This document shows positions 24,426 to 35,989 of a DNA stretch of 64,000 bases, one piece after another. Position 1 is the first letter of the stretch. Each line of letters starts with the position of its first letter. Below the pieces are notes generated by a model that saw only the letters and a program-made list of their open reading frames with translations, had not been told where the DNA came from and did no database searches. Origin of the DNA: Proteles cristata cristata (taxonomy: Eukaryota; Chordata; Mammalia; Carnivora; Hyaenidae); assembly GCA_017311185.1 (NCBI GenBank), contig JAESUZ010001712.1, positions 3,286,001-3,350,000 of the forward strand, read 5' to 3'. The position numbers were made by a program, and so were the translations under genes.

Positions 24426-24837
24426 GAAAAAGATGGTTTCTTTGTCTTGGTTTGAAGAAAAAGATCTCTTTTAAGCCAGGAGTAGGAGGAGGTCGTATAG
24501 GACTGCTTGTTAACCACTCTTTATACTTCTGTATATATGTTTCCACAATCAGCTTTTTTTATTTATTTATTTAAAAAATGAGCCTGAAGTTTACCACTCC
24601 ATGAGAGGCCAAAAATACCCCTCCTACCAACACCAAGAGAAAAGCATGAAGAGACTCCTAGCTGTTCCCACCCCCAGACCTCAGGATGCACTCCCCTGGT
24701 TTGACTACTTAAAAGCTAACCATGAAGAAGAAACAAAGGAAAAAAAAGAATAAAGGAAAGGACCAAATTCAGTATACTCTTGTTCTCTAAGTATGCGTGG
24801 TCCTAAGTTCTTAAATTGTTAGGCACAAACTCTATTT

Positions 24838-24935
24838 AAAATAATGAGCACTGAGTGTTATATGGAAACCACCTTGACAATAATCTATATTTAAAAAATC
24901 TTTTAATAAATTTTATAAATTTAATTAAAAAATAA
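24838..24935 (+). repeat. LINE-1 3' UTR terminal fragment
   Basis: ATGAGCACTGAGTGTTATAT followed by GGAAACCACCTTGACAATAA and an A/T-rich tail, the same terminus as the L1 at 2083-2844. Confidence 0.75.
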
Positions 24936-24947
24936 TAATGATGCCCA

Positions 24948-25131
24948 GGGGGAGCCTGGGTGGCTCAGTCAGTCAAGCATCTGACTCTTGATTTCGGCTC
25001 AGGCCATGATCTCATGGTTCATGACTTTGAGCCCCATGGAGGGCTCTGTGCTGACAGCACAGATTTGCTGTGTCCTTCTCTCTCTGCCCCTCCCCTGCTG
25101 ACATCTCTCTCTCTCTCTCTCTCTCAAAATA
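24948..25131 (+). mobile_element. Felid tRNA-type SINE (SINEC)
   Basis: Head GAGCCTGGGTGGCTCAGTC with a short CT block. The flanking repeats AATGATGCCCAG and AATGATGCCTGC are imperfect. Confidence 0.88.
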
Positions 25132-25335
25132 AAAAAATGATGCCTGCACTGAGTCAAGCATGAAGACAGAAGGATTTCCAAACTATCTGCTGGCCACAGG
25201 GAAATTTATCAAAGAAGACCAGTTCCCACTTCACTGCATGGATGCTTTAAGAAAGACCTGGGCCCTCAAATCCCTGACCTCAAAGAACTTTTAAATAAGG
25301 TAAGAGTTGATGGCACTTTGAAACAGTTGTTTATG

Positions 25336-25483
25336 AGGGGCATCTGGGTGGCTAAATTGGTAGTACTTTAGATATCAGCTCAGGTCATGATCTCATGGTC
25401 ATGAGATTGAGCCACATGTTGAGATTCTCCCTGTTAGGGTTTCTCTCTCTCAAAATAAATAAATAAGCTTAAAAAAAAAAAAA
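25336..25483 (+). mobile_element. Felid SINE, internally deleted
   Basis: GGGGCATCTGGGTGGCTAAA, GGTCATGATCTCATGGTCAT, a shortened middle, then CTCTCTCTCAAAATAAATAA and a poly-A tail. Confidence 0.85.
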
Positions 25484-25708
25484 GAAACAATACTCATGAG
25501 AGCTACTTCAGTAACATTAGAGAGGTCAAACGTGGGCCATAATAAAGAGTAGAATTTACAATTTTTTGCGTGTAAAACTTTGGAATTTGAAAGTGTTTAG
25601 ATAGAAGATTGAGTGCAATTTTGAAATATAAATTATTATGAAGGTTTGTCACTGCTATATGATTGCTTGAAAGATCTATTAGTTCCACATAATTTTTAAG
25701 TTGGAATT

Positions 25709-25804
25709 TTTTTTTTTTTTTAAGTAGACTTCATGCCCATACGTGGGGCTTGAACTCATGATCAAGAGTTGCATGCTCTGCCAACTAAACCAGCCAGGAG
25801 CCTC
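25709..25804 (-). mobile_element. Short tRNA-type SINE, reverse
   Basis: Poly-T, then CATACGTGGGGCTTGAACTC, AAGAGTTGCATGCTCTGCC, and a head end CAGCCAGGAGCCTC. The duplication is AAGTTGGAATT against AAGCTGGAATT. Confidence 0.85.
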
Positions 25805-26280
25805 TTAAGCTGGAATTCTTAATGAGCCGCCAAATTTGTAATTATCACATTTTCATGCAGAACTTTAATCTGTCTTACCAGGATTTGCTTTCCAATGCAA
25901 CATAGGTGGAGAATGCTATCTGGTCTGGAAACCAGCTGAAACCAACGCTGGAACCCAGGGAGAAGTGGCTGACGCATGCGCTCCATAGGCCACTCACTTC
26001 TGACATTTAACCAGGAGGAAGCCCGCAATCATCTAGTCTTGCGACTTCACCGACAGCTGAGGAAACTGAAGCCAGGGGCACAATGACATACCAAATTCCG
26101 GAACTCATTTACCAGGAATAAACATCCCCAAGACCCTAGGAGATTAGAAGCAATAAACGAGGGACAGAGAGGGGTGATTTGTGGTAGTTACGCTTAAGGC
26201 TTAAGGTGGTAACATATGGCCACTGACAATGGAAGACAAGGCAGAAAAATAAGAGTTTATTTCAAAATGATGATACATCT

Positions 26281-26428
26281 GGGGCACCTGATCAGTGGGT
26301 AGAGCATGTGACTTTTGATCTCGGGGCTGTAAGTTCAAGCCTCACATTGGGTGTAGAGATTACTTAAAAATAACATCTTTAAAACATTTTTTAAAAGTTT
26401 TTTAATTTAAAATATTTTTAGATTTTGA
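26281..26428 (+). mobile_element. Short tRNA-type SINE
   Basis: GGGGCACCTGATCAGTGGGT, then GGCTGTAAGTTCAAGCCTCA, TTGGGTGTAGAGATTACTTA and an A/T-rich tail. The flanking duplication is AATGATGATACATCT against AATAATGATGTATCT. Confidence 0.85.
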
Positions 26429-26463
26429 ATAATGATGTATCTTAAAAACAAAACGTGATTCTT

Positions 26464-26670
26464 GGGGCACTGGGGTGCCTCAGTTAGTTAAGTGTCTGAC
26501 TCTTGGTTTTGGCTCAGGTCACGATCTCATAGTGTATAGGATCAAGCCCCATGTCCGTCTCTGTACAGACAGTGTGGAGCGTGGTTGGGATTCTCTATCA
26601 CCCTCTCTTTCTGGCCCTCCCTTGCTCACATGCTTTTTCTCTCAAAATAAACACTAAAAAAAAAAACTGA
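26464..26670 (+). mobile_element. Felid tRNA-type SINE (SINEC)
   Basis: Second of four tandem-oriented SINEs. Flanked by AAAACGTGATTC and AAAACGTGAATAC. Confidence 0.88.
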
Positions 26671-26759
26671 AAAAAATAAAATAAAACGTGAATACAAATA
26701 ATTAGGAAAAGATCTCAATAAATGTGGTATTCTCCATTTTAAAAAAAAAGCAGCAGCAG

Positions 26760-26950
26760 GGGCACTGGGTGACTCAGTCACTTAAGCATTCGACTCTTAA
26801 TCTTGGCTCAGGTCATGATCTCACGGTTTATGAATTCAAGCCCCACATCAGGCTCTGCACTGATAGTGTGGAGCCTACTTGGGATTCTTTTTCTCCCTCT
26901 CTGCCCTTTTCTTCTTTCTCTCAAAACGAATAAATAAACTTAAAAAAAGA
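26760..26950 (+). mobile_element. Felid tRNA-type SINE (SINEC)
   Basis: Third in the cluster. Head GGGGCACTGGGTGACTCAGT, tail CGAATAAATAAACTTAAAA, followed at once by a purine-rich GAGGAG tract (about 26949-26995). Confidence 0.88.
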
Positions 26951-26995
26951 GGAGGAGGAGAGGAAGGAGGAGGGGGAGAGGAGGAAGAGAGAGAA
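26949..26995 (+). repeat. Purine-rich (GGA)n tract
   Basis: AGAGGAGGAGGAGAGGAAGG with further GGAGG units, all purine on this strand. It probably expanded from the SINE tail. Confidence 0.8.
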
Positions 26996-27042
26996 ACTCC
27001 TGATATATTTTAGCATGATTTTCAATTAAGAATGTTTTAAGT

Positions 27043-27232
27043 TGGGGCACCTGGGTGACTCAGTCAATTGAGCATCCGACTCTTGATTTCAGCTCAGGTC
27101 CTGATCTCATGGTTCATGGGATTGAGCACTGCACCCATTCCCTGCTTGGGATTCTACCTCTCTCCCCCTCTCTCTGTCCCTTCCCTACGTACTCTGTCTC
27201 TCAAAATAAATAGACTTAAAAATTCTTTTCTT
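27043..27232 (+). mobile_element. Felid tRNA-type SINE (SINEC)
   Basis: Fourth in the cluster, with a deletion in the middle. Flanked by AAGAATGTTTTAAGTT and AAGAATATTTTAAGAT. Confidence 0.88.
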
Positions 27233-28053
27233 AAAGAATATTTTAAGATAAATAGAGCTCTCATTCAAAGGGGTCAGCTCCAGGTGTCTGGAAGGCTAAT
27301 TCTATTGGAACACCTTCATGCCAACAAAACTAGATAAATGTTATATATACAGGTGCTTGTTTTTTCAAGGAGAAATGAAGTTTGCTTTTGGGATGTACAC
27401 ACATCTCACGGACAATAGAGCAAATATGAATTCTGAGGGCTAAAATAACTTTTACACAGGTGACAATTTATCTAAATTACCTGAAATAAAAATGACTGAC
27501 TGCAGATAAGCCTTCAAGAACGCACAGTTCTTAGGCATTACTAATTACCACTCCCAAGGCCACATGTATGTCAAAGAGCACCTTATCAATCCAATGATGT
27601 TAAGAGAGTCCAAAGACAGGCAGATGATGTGGATAAGACTTTATGACTCCAGTATGAAGTAAGAAGAATATTAGCTTTCTGTGATCTCTATCTCATGACT
27701 GGGAGGGTCTCCCCTTGCCATCCATCTCGTCCTCTGCAGCTCACCCTTTCCTCTAATAACAGAACAAGGAAGAGGTGAGTCTGCTGTAAGATGCATCCTC
27801 CATTTCTAGATGTTAAATGTGTTCTTTTATGAACAGGTTTCTAATGACACCCCTGAGGTGATCGAACGCCTGCGTACAGCATCTCCGGGGGGGGGCAGGC
27901 CCAGCTGGGCACTGGGCTTGCTCAGGTGTGCAGCTGGACCACTGGAAACCGGGATTCACACTTTCCCTTTCATCCTGTGCTAGAACTCCAGCGACTTTTA
28001 GCTCCGCCAGTTTCTTTGCCTCACAGTCACTTACACACGATTTTAGAGGAAGG

Positions 28054-28262
28054 AACAGGAGCTCTGGAGCCAGGAGATCCTGGGATGAAGCCCAGCTCCA
28101 GCATCCAAATTGAGCTATGGGACTGAAACCAAGGTACTTTTCCTCCCTGAGCCTTAGCTCCTTCGCTGCAAAAGAAGAGAGCTGTGCAGAGTAAATGCAC
28201 ACTTTATGTCTGTGCCATCAAGTGCCTGGCACACAGTGGGTGCTCAGCAGATGCTTGTTTCC
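28054..28262 (+). repeat. MIR SINE
   Basis: Nearly full-length sense MIR: CTCTGGAGCCAGGAGATCCT, AAGCCCAGCTCCAGC, CTCCCTGAGCCTTAGCTCC, GTGCCTGGCACACAGTGGGT, GCTCAGCAGATGCTTG. Confidence 0.8.
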
Positions 28263-29264
28263 TTCCCTCCCTCTCTCCCTACAATCCCACCTACCACTGC
28301 TGATGGTAACTACCTTCTCTTCACAATATTTTCTCCCACCCTACTCACAGAGCCCGCTCCTTATGCGTCCTGTCGGCACAATCTTCTACACCTGAATCAT
28401 GAAGAGGGTTTGGAAAACCTGTACTGGGAAGTGTGATGATAAAACATTCCCAAAGGTGGTTCATGAAATAGAAGTAACAAAACTGCAAAACAGGGCTAAC
28501 CTATGGAGGGAGGTCTGATGACTGAGAAACAGAGTCCCCCCCCACCCTCACCCCGTACCAACAATGCCAGCCCACCTCTCTTCTTCCCCCTTATTTACCA
28601 GACCTAGCAAACGAAACTACAGGCTGCCCAAATAAATTTTATTTTCAAGTAAACAACAAATATTTCTCTGGGATGTCCCAAGTATTGGAGTAGAAAAGGA
28701 AACTGTCTCTCTAGCAAACAAACAAAAAAACAAAACAAAAAACCCTAGACAAAGGAAAATAAAGACTATGACTATCAGAGAAAGAGACGCTATCTGTCCC
28801 TTCCACCTGGTGTCACCAGACAGAGCTTAAAGTTCTCTGACCAAAGGGAGATTCCTGCCCGGGTCTTGGGATCCTAGAAAGTACCAGGAGGAAATGGATA
28901 ATGGCCAAGGTCTTTCAAGTCCATTAAGCACCAGACGTTAATGATTGAGTTTTGAAGACTGCGGCTGCCCCAACATTCTCAATGTCTACACAAAATCCAC
29001 CCACTAAATGCTTGATATAAGACTTTTATGGTATTATTTACACATGTATTTTATAATCCCTATAATCCTTTTCCTATGTTGGGAAAGTGAAGATAAATCA
29101 CCTATACTTAAATGTGAGTTTTCTCTTTATTTGGAGTTGTATTTTCTGTTTTCAAACGAAAAGGGTTAAAAAGAAGAAAGAAAAGAGTAGTAAAACTACA
29201 CGTGAAAACACACATAGGTTAATGTATAAACCGAAACATCATCTCTCGTGAGGATTACTGCAAT

Positions 29265-29880
29265 AATCTCTCGATGGGACTCCTTGCTTCTGCCTATCCA
29301 GTCTTTTCTCGACCCAGCAGCCAGCAAGATCCTTCTAAACACTTAAGACCCATCGTGTCACTTCTTTGCTCCAAGTCTTCTGGCGGCTTCCCCTCTTAGT
29401 CTACATAAGACCTACTCCTTCCAGCAGCCAGTAAGTCCCTGAAGAACCTGCCATCTGCTCCTTTTACCTGCCCTCCCCCACGCCGGGCTCTCCTTTGCCT
29501 TCCCAGCTTACTTAGCTCCAGCCACACCGACCTCTGCCCACATCATTCTTGCCCAGGATACCCCTGTACTCAGATCTATCCTCCTCAAATCTTTGTTCTG
29601 ATGCCAACTTCTCCGCAATGGCTTCTCTGGCTACTTTTCCAAACCACAGCCCCTGTTCCTAGCACACCCTATCCCCCCCTCCCTCCCCCCCCTCCAACAT
29701 TCCCAGCTATATTTTTCTCCAATCCACCAATCCCTATCAACCTATTATATTTCTTACTAAGGTGTATAGTTGTGTCTCTCCCCAATGGAATGTAGAGCAG
29801 AGATGTCGGCATTTTGTTCACTGCAGCACCCCAAGCATGCAGAATGGTACATGGCACATAGTAGGCACTCGACAAAATTA
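29265..29880 (+). repeat. L2 LINE 3' end
   Basis: Sense L2 3' sequence: GGCTTCCCCTCTTAGTCTAC, ATTCTTGCCCAGGATACCC, TTTGTTCACTGCAGCACCCC, ATGGTACATGGCACATAGTA, GGCACTCGACAAAATTATTG. It includes a C-rich patch near 29675-29695. Ancient. Confidence 0.7.
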
Positions 29881-30258
29881 TTGACTATTCAATAATCATA
29901 AAGTAAAAATAATGACTTACACTAGGTAAATTGTGCCTACTACAAGCTAAACAATGAACAACTGTGGGGTTTTCTACAAGATTTCAAAACTGAAGACCAG
30001 CTCTTCTGCTCAAGCCTCTACTTAGATTTCTTCTTTTCCTAATCAGAAAATAAGCAGAAGCCAGAGGGGAATCTCATTTTCCTTCTTCTGATACCAACAG
30101 TCAAAAATGTAGGACATAGCATATGCCCCTTGTTGGCATTTTATAAATAGTATAATTGAAAAAAAAAAAAAAGAACATATTTTCCTGAAGTAACATCCTT
30201 TTAGGGTGCTTCTCTTAAATGTAAGTGGACTAAATACGCCGATAAAAACACAAAGAGT

Positions 30259-30899
30259 AAACACATAATGTTGGCATACTGAAGACAAAATTGAAATTGC
30301 CCTTCAGTTTTGAGGCCATGTGTAAAGTTTAACCATATTGTAAAATATCTATTCCGTATTAGAAATAGCTAGTCAGCAGCTTATACTTCTCAAAACTCAT
30401 GGTTATGTACACAAACTCAGTTTTTATATGTGAAGTTAGTGAGTCTTTTTGTGTTATTCTAAAATAAAGGCAATGATTTACTTTTTCCCAATGCCAATAC
30501 AATTTGAGCTAATCACTCAAGGTGGATACTTTACAGTTGAAAGCTGGAATCAGCAGGAGCCCTATGGGAAACCAGATATTTTAAATGAACCATTGAAATG
30601 AACCATTGTTTTCTTTTGGAGCTAGAATTAGAATAGTTGATATCCATCCACCAACCATTATTATGTGTACATTATTGTTGCTATTGTGATAATAGAGAAT
30701 TGTATTTATTTTTATGCCAGCTTATACTGTGAGAGCTCGTTTAGTCAGTTTGGGTTTTATCAATCCTGTTATGTTGTCCTTGGGCCATCTTTCACGTATT
30801 CGAGGTTTATAGCTGAAAAGTTTACTGTAAAAAAAAAATCAAAAACAAAAAATGTATTGTTTTTACAGGATAAATTTATTGGAATGTGGAAAAAAACCC
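30259..30899 (+). mobile_element. 641-bp insertion in L1, probable retroposed transcript fragment
   Basis: L1 sequence stops at CACAAAGAGT (30249-30258) and resumes after a second exact CACAAAGAGT (30900-30909), giving a 10-bp target duplication. The insert is AT-rich and has no L1, SINE or LTR pattern. It ends in an A-run (TGTGGAAAAAAACCC). That fits L1-driven retroposition of a 3' UTR-like transcript piece, sense on the plus strand. No coding frame or parent gene is recognised. An unfamiliar repeat family is the alternative. Confidence 0.6.
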
Positions 30900-31061
30900 C
30901 ACAAAGAGTGGCTGAATGGATTAAATAAAAAACAAAAGAAACCCACCCAAGACCCATCTATATACTGCTTGCAAGAGACTCACTCACTTAAAATGTAAAG
31001 ACATACAAACTGACAGTAAAGGGCTGAAAAAAAATATTGCATGTACATGGAAACCGAAAGA

Positions 31062-31267
31062 GAAGCACCTGGGTGGCTCAGTCAGCAGAGAGTCCAACTC
31101 TTGGTTTCGGCTCAGGTCACGACCTCACAGTTCTGGATTTTGAGCCCCACATTGGACTCTGTGCTAAAAAGGTGAAGCCTGCTTGGGATTTCTCTCTACC
31201 CTCCACAGCTTTTGCGCTCACTTGTTCTCACACTCTCTCTCTCAAAAAATAAACAAACATAAAAAAA
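31062..31267 (+). mobile_element. Felid SINE inserted in an L1
   Basis: Flanked by ATGGAAACCGAAAGA and ATGGAAACCAAAAGA, L1 sequence on both sides. Confidence 0.92.
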
Positions 31268-31409
31268 TGTTTTAAATGGAAACCAAAAGAAAGCTGGGCT
31301 AGCTATACTTCTACAAGACAAAACAGACTTCAAAACAAAAACTGTAATAACAACAAAGAGAATTCTTTAATGTTAAAGGAGTCACCCAACAAGAGGATAT
31401 AACATTTCT

Positions 31410-31618
31410 GGGGCACCTGGGTGGCTCAGTCAGTTAAGCGTCCGACTTCGGCCCAGGTCATGATCACACAGTTGTGGGTTTGAGCCCCACACTGGGTTTT
31501 GTGCTGACAGCTAGCTCAGAGCTTGGAGCTTGTTTCAGATTCTGTATCTCCCTCTCTCTCTGACCCTCCCCTGTTCACGTTGTCTCTCTCAGAAATAAAT
31601 AAAACATTAAAAAAATTA
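31410..31618 (+). mobile_element. Felid SINE inserted in an L1
   Basis: Flanked by GAGGATATAACATTTCT and GAGGATGTAACATTTGT. Contains CTAGCTCAGAGCTTGGAGC. Confidence 0.92.
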
Positions 31619-32812
31619 AAGAGGATGTAACATTTGTAAATGCTTATGCATCTAACATAGTAGAGCCCCTAAATACATAAAACAAATATTAACAGACCTA
31701 AAGAAAGAAATAGACAGCAATACAGCAGTATGAGACTTTAATAACCCACGTTCATCAATGGATAGGTCATCTCAGATTAGCAGCAGAGAAACATCAGCCT
31801 TAAATGACACATTAGACCAGAAGGACTTAAGAGATACATACAGAACCTTCTATCCAAAAGCAGCAGAATACACATTCCTCTCAAGTGCATCTGTAACATT
31901 CTCTAGGATAGACCATATGTTAGGCCACAAAACAAATTTAAGAAGACTGAAATCACATCAAGAATCTGTTTTGACCATTATGGTAAAACCAATTACCAGA
32001 AGAAAACTGGAAAATTCACAATTATGTGGAGATTAAACAACATGCTGTACAACCAATGGGCCAACAAGAAATCAGAAGACAAAACAATACCTTGTGACAA
32101 ATGAAAATAGAAATACATCAAAACTTATGGGATGCAACAAAAGCAGTTCTAAGAGGGAAGTACCTCACAATAAATGCCTATACCTCAAGAAACAAGACCC
32201 CAAATAAACAACCTAATAGTATACTTCAAGGAACTAGAATAAGAACAAAGCCCAAACTTAAGAGGAGAATGGAAATAACAAACATCAGAGAAGTAAATAA
32301 AATAGAGACTAATAAGAAAATAGGAAAGATCGATGAAACGGAGGCTTCTTTGGAAAGATAGACAAAACTGACAAACTTTTAGCTAGACTCACCAAGAAAA
32401 AGATTCAAATAAAATGAGAAATGAAAGGGAAGGTATTACAACTAGTACCACAGAAACACAAAGGATCATAAGAGACTACAACAATTATACGCCAACAGAT
32501 TGGACAACCTAAAAGAAATGGATAAATGTCTAGAAATATACAACCTACCAAGATTGAATCAGGAAAAAAAATTAAAAATCTAACAGACCAATTACTAACA
32601 AGGAGATTGTAGTAGTAATCAACATCTCCCAACAAATAGTCCAGGACCAGATAACTTCATTGGTGAATTCTACCAAACCTTTGAAGAATAGCAATCTTTT
32701 TCAAAGTCTCCCAAATAACAGAAAAGGAGAGAACACCCTTCCAAACTCATTTTATAATGCCAGCAGAACCATGATACTCAAAGTAGCCAAGGACACCACA
32801 TAAAAGTACAGA

Positions 32813-32952
32813 CCACTAGGGTAAGAGATGTTAAAAAGACTTAATGTGGTGATCATTTCACAACATAGAGAGACATCAAATCTTTATGCCGTACACTTGA
32901 AACTAATACAATGCTGCATGTCAATTATACCTCAGTTTTATAAAAAGAAAAA
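32813..32952 (+). mobile_element. Small LINE-1 3' end inserted in an L1
   Basis: An L1 3' terminus (GTGGTGATCATTTCACAACA, ACTTGAAACTAATACAATGC, GTCAATTATACCTCAG) lies in the middle of L1 ORF2 sequence. ORF2 resumes at ATTACAGGCCAATATCCATG. It is a second, short, 5'-truncated insertion. Edges are accurate to about 10 bp. Confidence 0.75.
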
Positions 32953-33792
32953 AATTACAGGCCAATATCCATGATGGACATAGGTGCATAAATCTTTAAC
33001 AAAATATTAGCAAACCAAATAAAACACCATATTAAAGGTTCTTACATAATCATCAAGTAGGATTTACACCAGAGATACAAGAATGGTTCAATATCCATGA
33101 ATCAATCAATGTGATACACCCCCTTAACAAAATGAAAGATAATAATACCATCTCAAAAGAGGCAGAAAAAGCACTGTTGACAAAATTTAACATCCCTTTA
33201 TGATAAGACCTCTGAACATAGTAGGTATAGAGGAAACATGCCTCAACATAGTAAGGCCACATATGGCAAGCTTATAGCTAGCATCATACTTAACAGTGAA
33301 AATCTGAAAGCTTTACCTGTAAGAACAGGAACAAGACAAAGATGCCCACACTTACCACTTTATTCAACATAAAGCCTTAGCCAGAGCAATGAGGCAAGAA
33401 ACAAAATGCATCCAAACAGGAAAGGAAGAAGTAAAACTACCACTATTTGCATATGACATAAAATTACATATAGGAAACCCTAAAAACTCCACCAAAAAAC
33501 CATTAGAACAAATGAATTCAGTAAAGTTCCAGGATATAAAATCAATACATAAAAATCTCTTGCATTTCTCTACACTAATAATGAACATCCAAAAAGAAAT
33601 TAAGAAAACAATTCCATTTATTATTGCATCAAAAAAAACCCACCTTAAAATAAATTTAACCAAGAAGGTGAATATTCTGCATACTGAAAACTGTAAGACA
33701 CTGATAAAATAAATTGACAAAGACGTAAATAAGTTATTCTGTGCTAATGGGATATTATTAATAATATATTAAAATATATTAAATAATATTAT

Positions 33793-34000
33793 TTTTTAAA
33801 TGTTTTATTTATTTCTGAGAGAGAGAGACAGCGTGAGCAGGGGAGGGCCAGAGAGAGGGAGACACAGAATTGGAAACAGGCTCTAGGCTCCGAGCTAGCT
33901 GTCAGCACAGAGCCTGATGTGGGGCTTGAACCCACAAACCAGGAGATCATGACCTGAGCTGAAGTCAGACACTCAACCTATTGAGCCACCCAGGTGCTCT
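33793..34000 (-). mobile_element. Felid SINE inserted in an L1, reverse
   Basis: From a TTTTTAAATGTTTTATTTAT start to GAGCCACCCAGGTGCTC. AT-rich flanking repeats (AATATTATT) are seen on both sides. Confidence 0.92.
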
Positions 34001-34444
34001 GGAAAAATATTATTAAAATGTCCCTACTACACAAAACAATCTACAGATTTAATGTAATTCCAACTAAAATATCAATGCATTTATCACAGTAACGGAGAAC
34101 ACAATTCTAAAATTTAAATGGAACCGCAAAAGTCCCTGAGTAGCCAAAGAAATCTTAAAAAAAGAAGAACAAAGTTGGAGGCATCACATGGCCTTCTTTC
34201 AAACTATATTACAAAACTGCAGTAATCAAAACAGTATGGTACTGGCATTAAAAACAGACATATAGATCAATGGAACAGAATAGAGAGCCCAGAAATAAAC
34301 CCATGAATGTGTAAGTGGTCATTTAATTAAGGACAAAAGAGTCTAAAATATACAATGAGGAAAGGATAGTCTCTCCAATTAATGGTATGGAGAAAACTTG
34401 ACAGTGCATGCAAAAGAATAAAAACGGACCACTGTCTTACACCA

Positions 34445-35172
34445 CGTGGGGAATAAGCTTAGAAATTCCCTGGGCTTGTACCAATGGGCTAACAAGGCAT
34501 AAGGAATTACAAAGCCATAGGATGCTCTCACCCAAACTTGGGTAAACAAGATTAGGACCCCAGGAAAGAGCAGGAGGGGGCAAAGGCCCCCAGAATAGAC
34601 ATGGGGGGCAAAGGCCCCAATACAAAGGTATATGAGGTAAGCAAGATTAGGTATTCAGGGCAAAAACCCCTCCCAATTTAGTACTATAGCAGAAAACTGC
34701 TTTCACAGGAAGGAAGGACCAAATTAGGTAAACAGGTAAATAGGGCTATAGACTGCTATGGGTGATGCTACCCAGAGCAGAGCTGTTTATCAAAAAGAAA
34801 AAGGTGCCTTGTTAACCCTGAGGTTACTTGCTCTGTCTTATCCCCTAGGCTAGCTAAGATAAACAGACATGGCACCTCCTTCTGCCATTAACAACCATGT
34901 GCCCAATGCCAGCATTTTGTTTTACGTTGACCCAGACTCCAAACACCATATATCTTCAAAACCTCCTTTCCCTCATGCCCATGAGTTAATGTTCACAGAT
35001 TCATTGTCTCTTTGGACACACCCATCACAAGCCTTCTGATCTTAATAAATACAGAGTAAGGACTGTTATTCGGGGCTCTTGTCTTTTCCCAGAAATTAGT
35101 CATCTCTTGTATTTTAATCCTGCATCTGATTTCTTGCTGGGGAAGAAAGAACTTTAGACTGAGTCTACGATA
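34445..35172 (+). mobile_element. Solo LTR (endogenous retrovirus) in an L1
   Basis: A 728-bp solo LTR. An exact 6-bp duplication, ACACCA, lies at 34439-34444 and 35173-35178, and the L1 phrase TTACACCATACACAAAAATT is split exactly there. The ends CGTGGGG...CGATA correspond to TGTGGGG...TGACA in its relative at 58885-59414. A polyadenylation signal AATAAA is at 35044-35049, followed by the U5-like TTCGGGGCTCTTGTC. The 15-bp GGGGGCAAAGGCCCC occurs twice (34576-34590, 34604-34618). No internal viral genes are present. The 6-bp duplication is typical of class II (betaretrovirus-like) integration, which is an inference. Confidence 0.85.
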
Positions 35173-35989
35173 ACACCATACACAAAAATTAACTTAAAAT
35201 GGATTAAAGACTTGAATGTTACACCTGAAACCATAGAACTGCTAGAAGAAAACATAGGTGGTAAGTTCCTTGACATTGGTCTTGGCGATGATTTTTTGAA
35301 TCTGACATGAAAAGCAAAAGCAACAAATGTAAAAATAAGCAAGTGGGACTACATCAAACTAAAAACCTTCTGCACAGCAAAGGAAACCATCACCAAAATG
35401 AAAAGGGAACCTACTGAATGAGAAAAAAAATTTTGCAAATAATATACCTGATACAGGGTTAATATATAAGCTATATAAAGAGCTCATACAATTCAATAGC
35501 AAAAAAGAAATTCAATTTTTAAAAATGGCAGATATGAATAGACATTTTTCCAAAGAAGACCTACAGATAACCAATGGCCACACGAAAAGATGCTTAACAT
35601 CATCAATCTAATCATCAAGGAATTGCAAATCAAAACCACGATGAGATATCACCTCCCACCTGTTAGAATAGCTATTATCAAAAAGACATGAAATAACAAG
35701 AGTTGGAGGGGATGTGCAGAAATGGTAACCTTGGCTCTGTTGGTGGAGTTGTGAATTGGTGCAACCACTATGAAAAACAGTATGAAGTTTCCTCAAAAAT
35801 TTAAAACAGAACTACTATATAATCCAGAAATTTCACTTCTGGGTATTTTTGCAAAGTAGTTAAACATTAACTTGAAAAGATATCTGCACTCCCGTGTTCA
35901 CGATGGCATTTACAACAGCCAAGATACAGAAACAATCTAAGTGTCCAGAGATGGATAAACAGATAAGGAAATATGGCATATATATGTTA

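Noticed and set aside
26281..27232. Regularly spaced repeats that might look like a CRISPR-type array
   Set aside because: The units are independent SINE insertions of about 150-200 bp in a mammalian genome.
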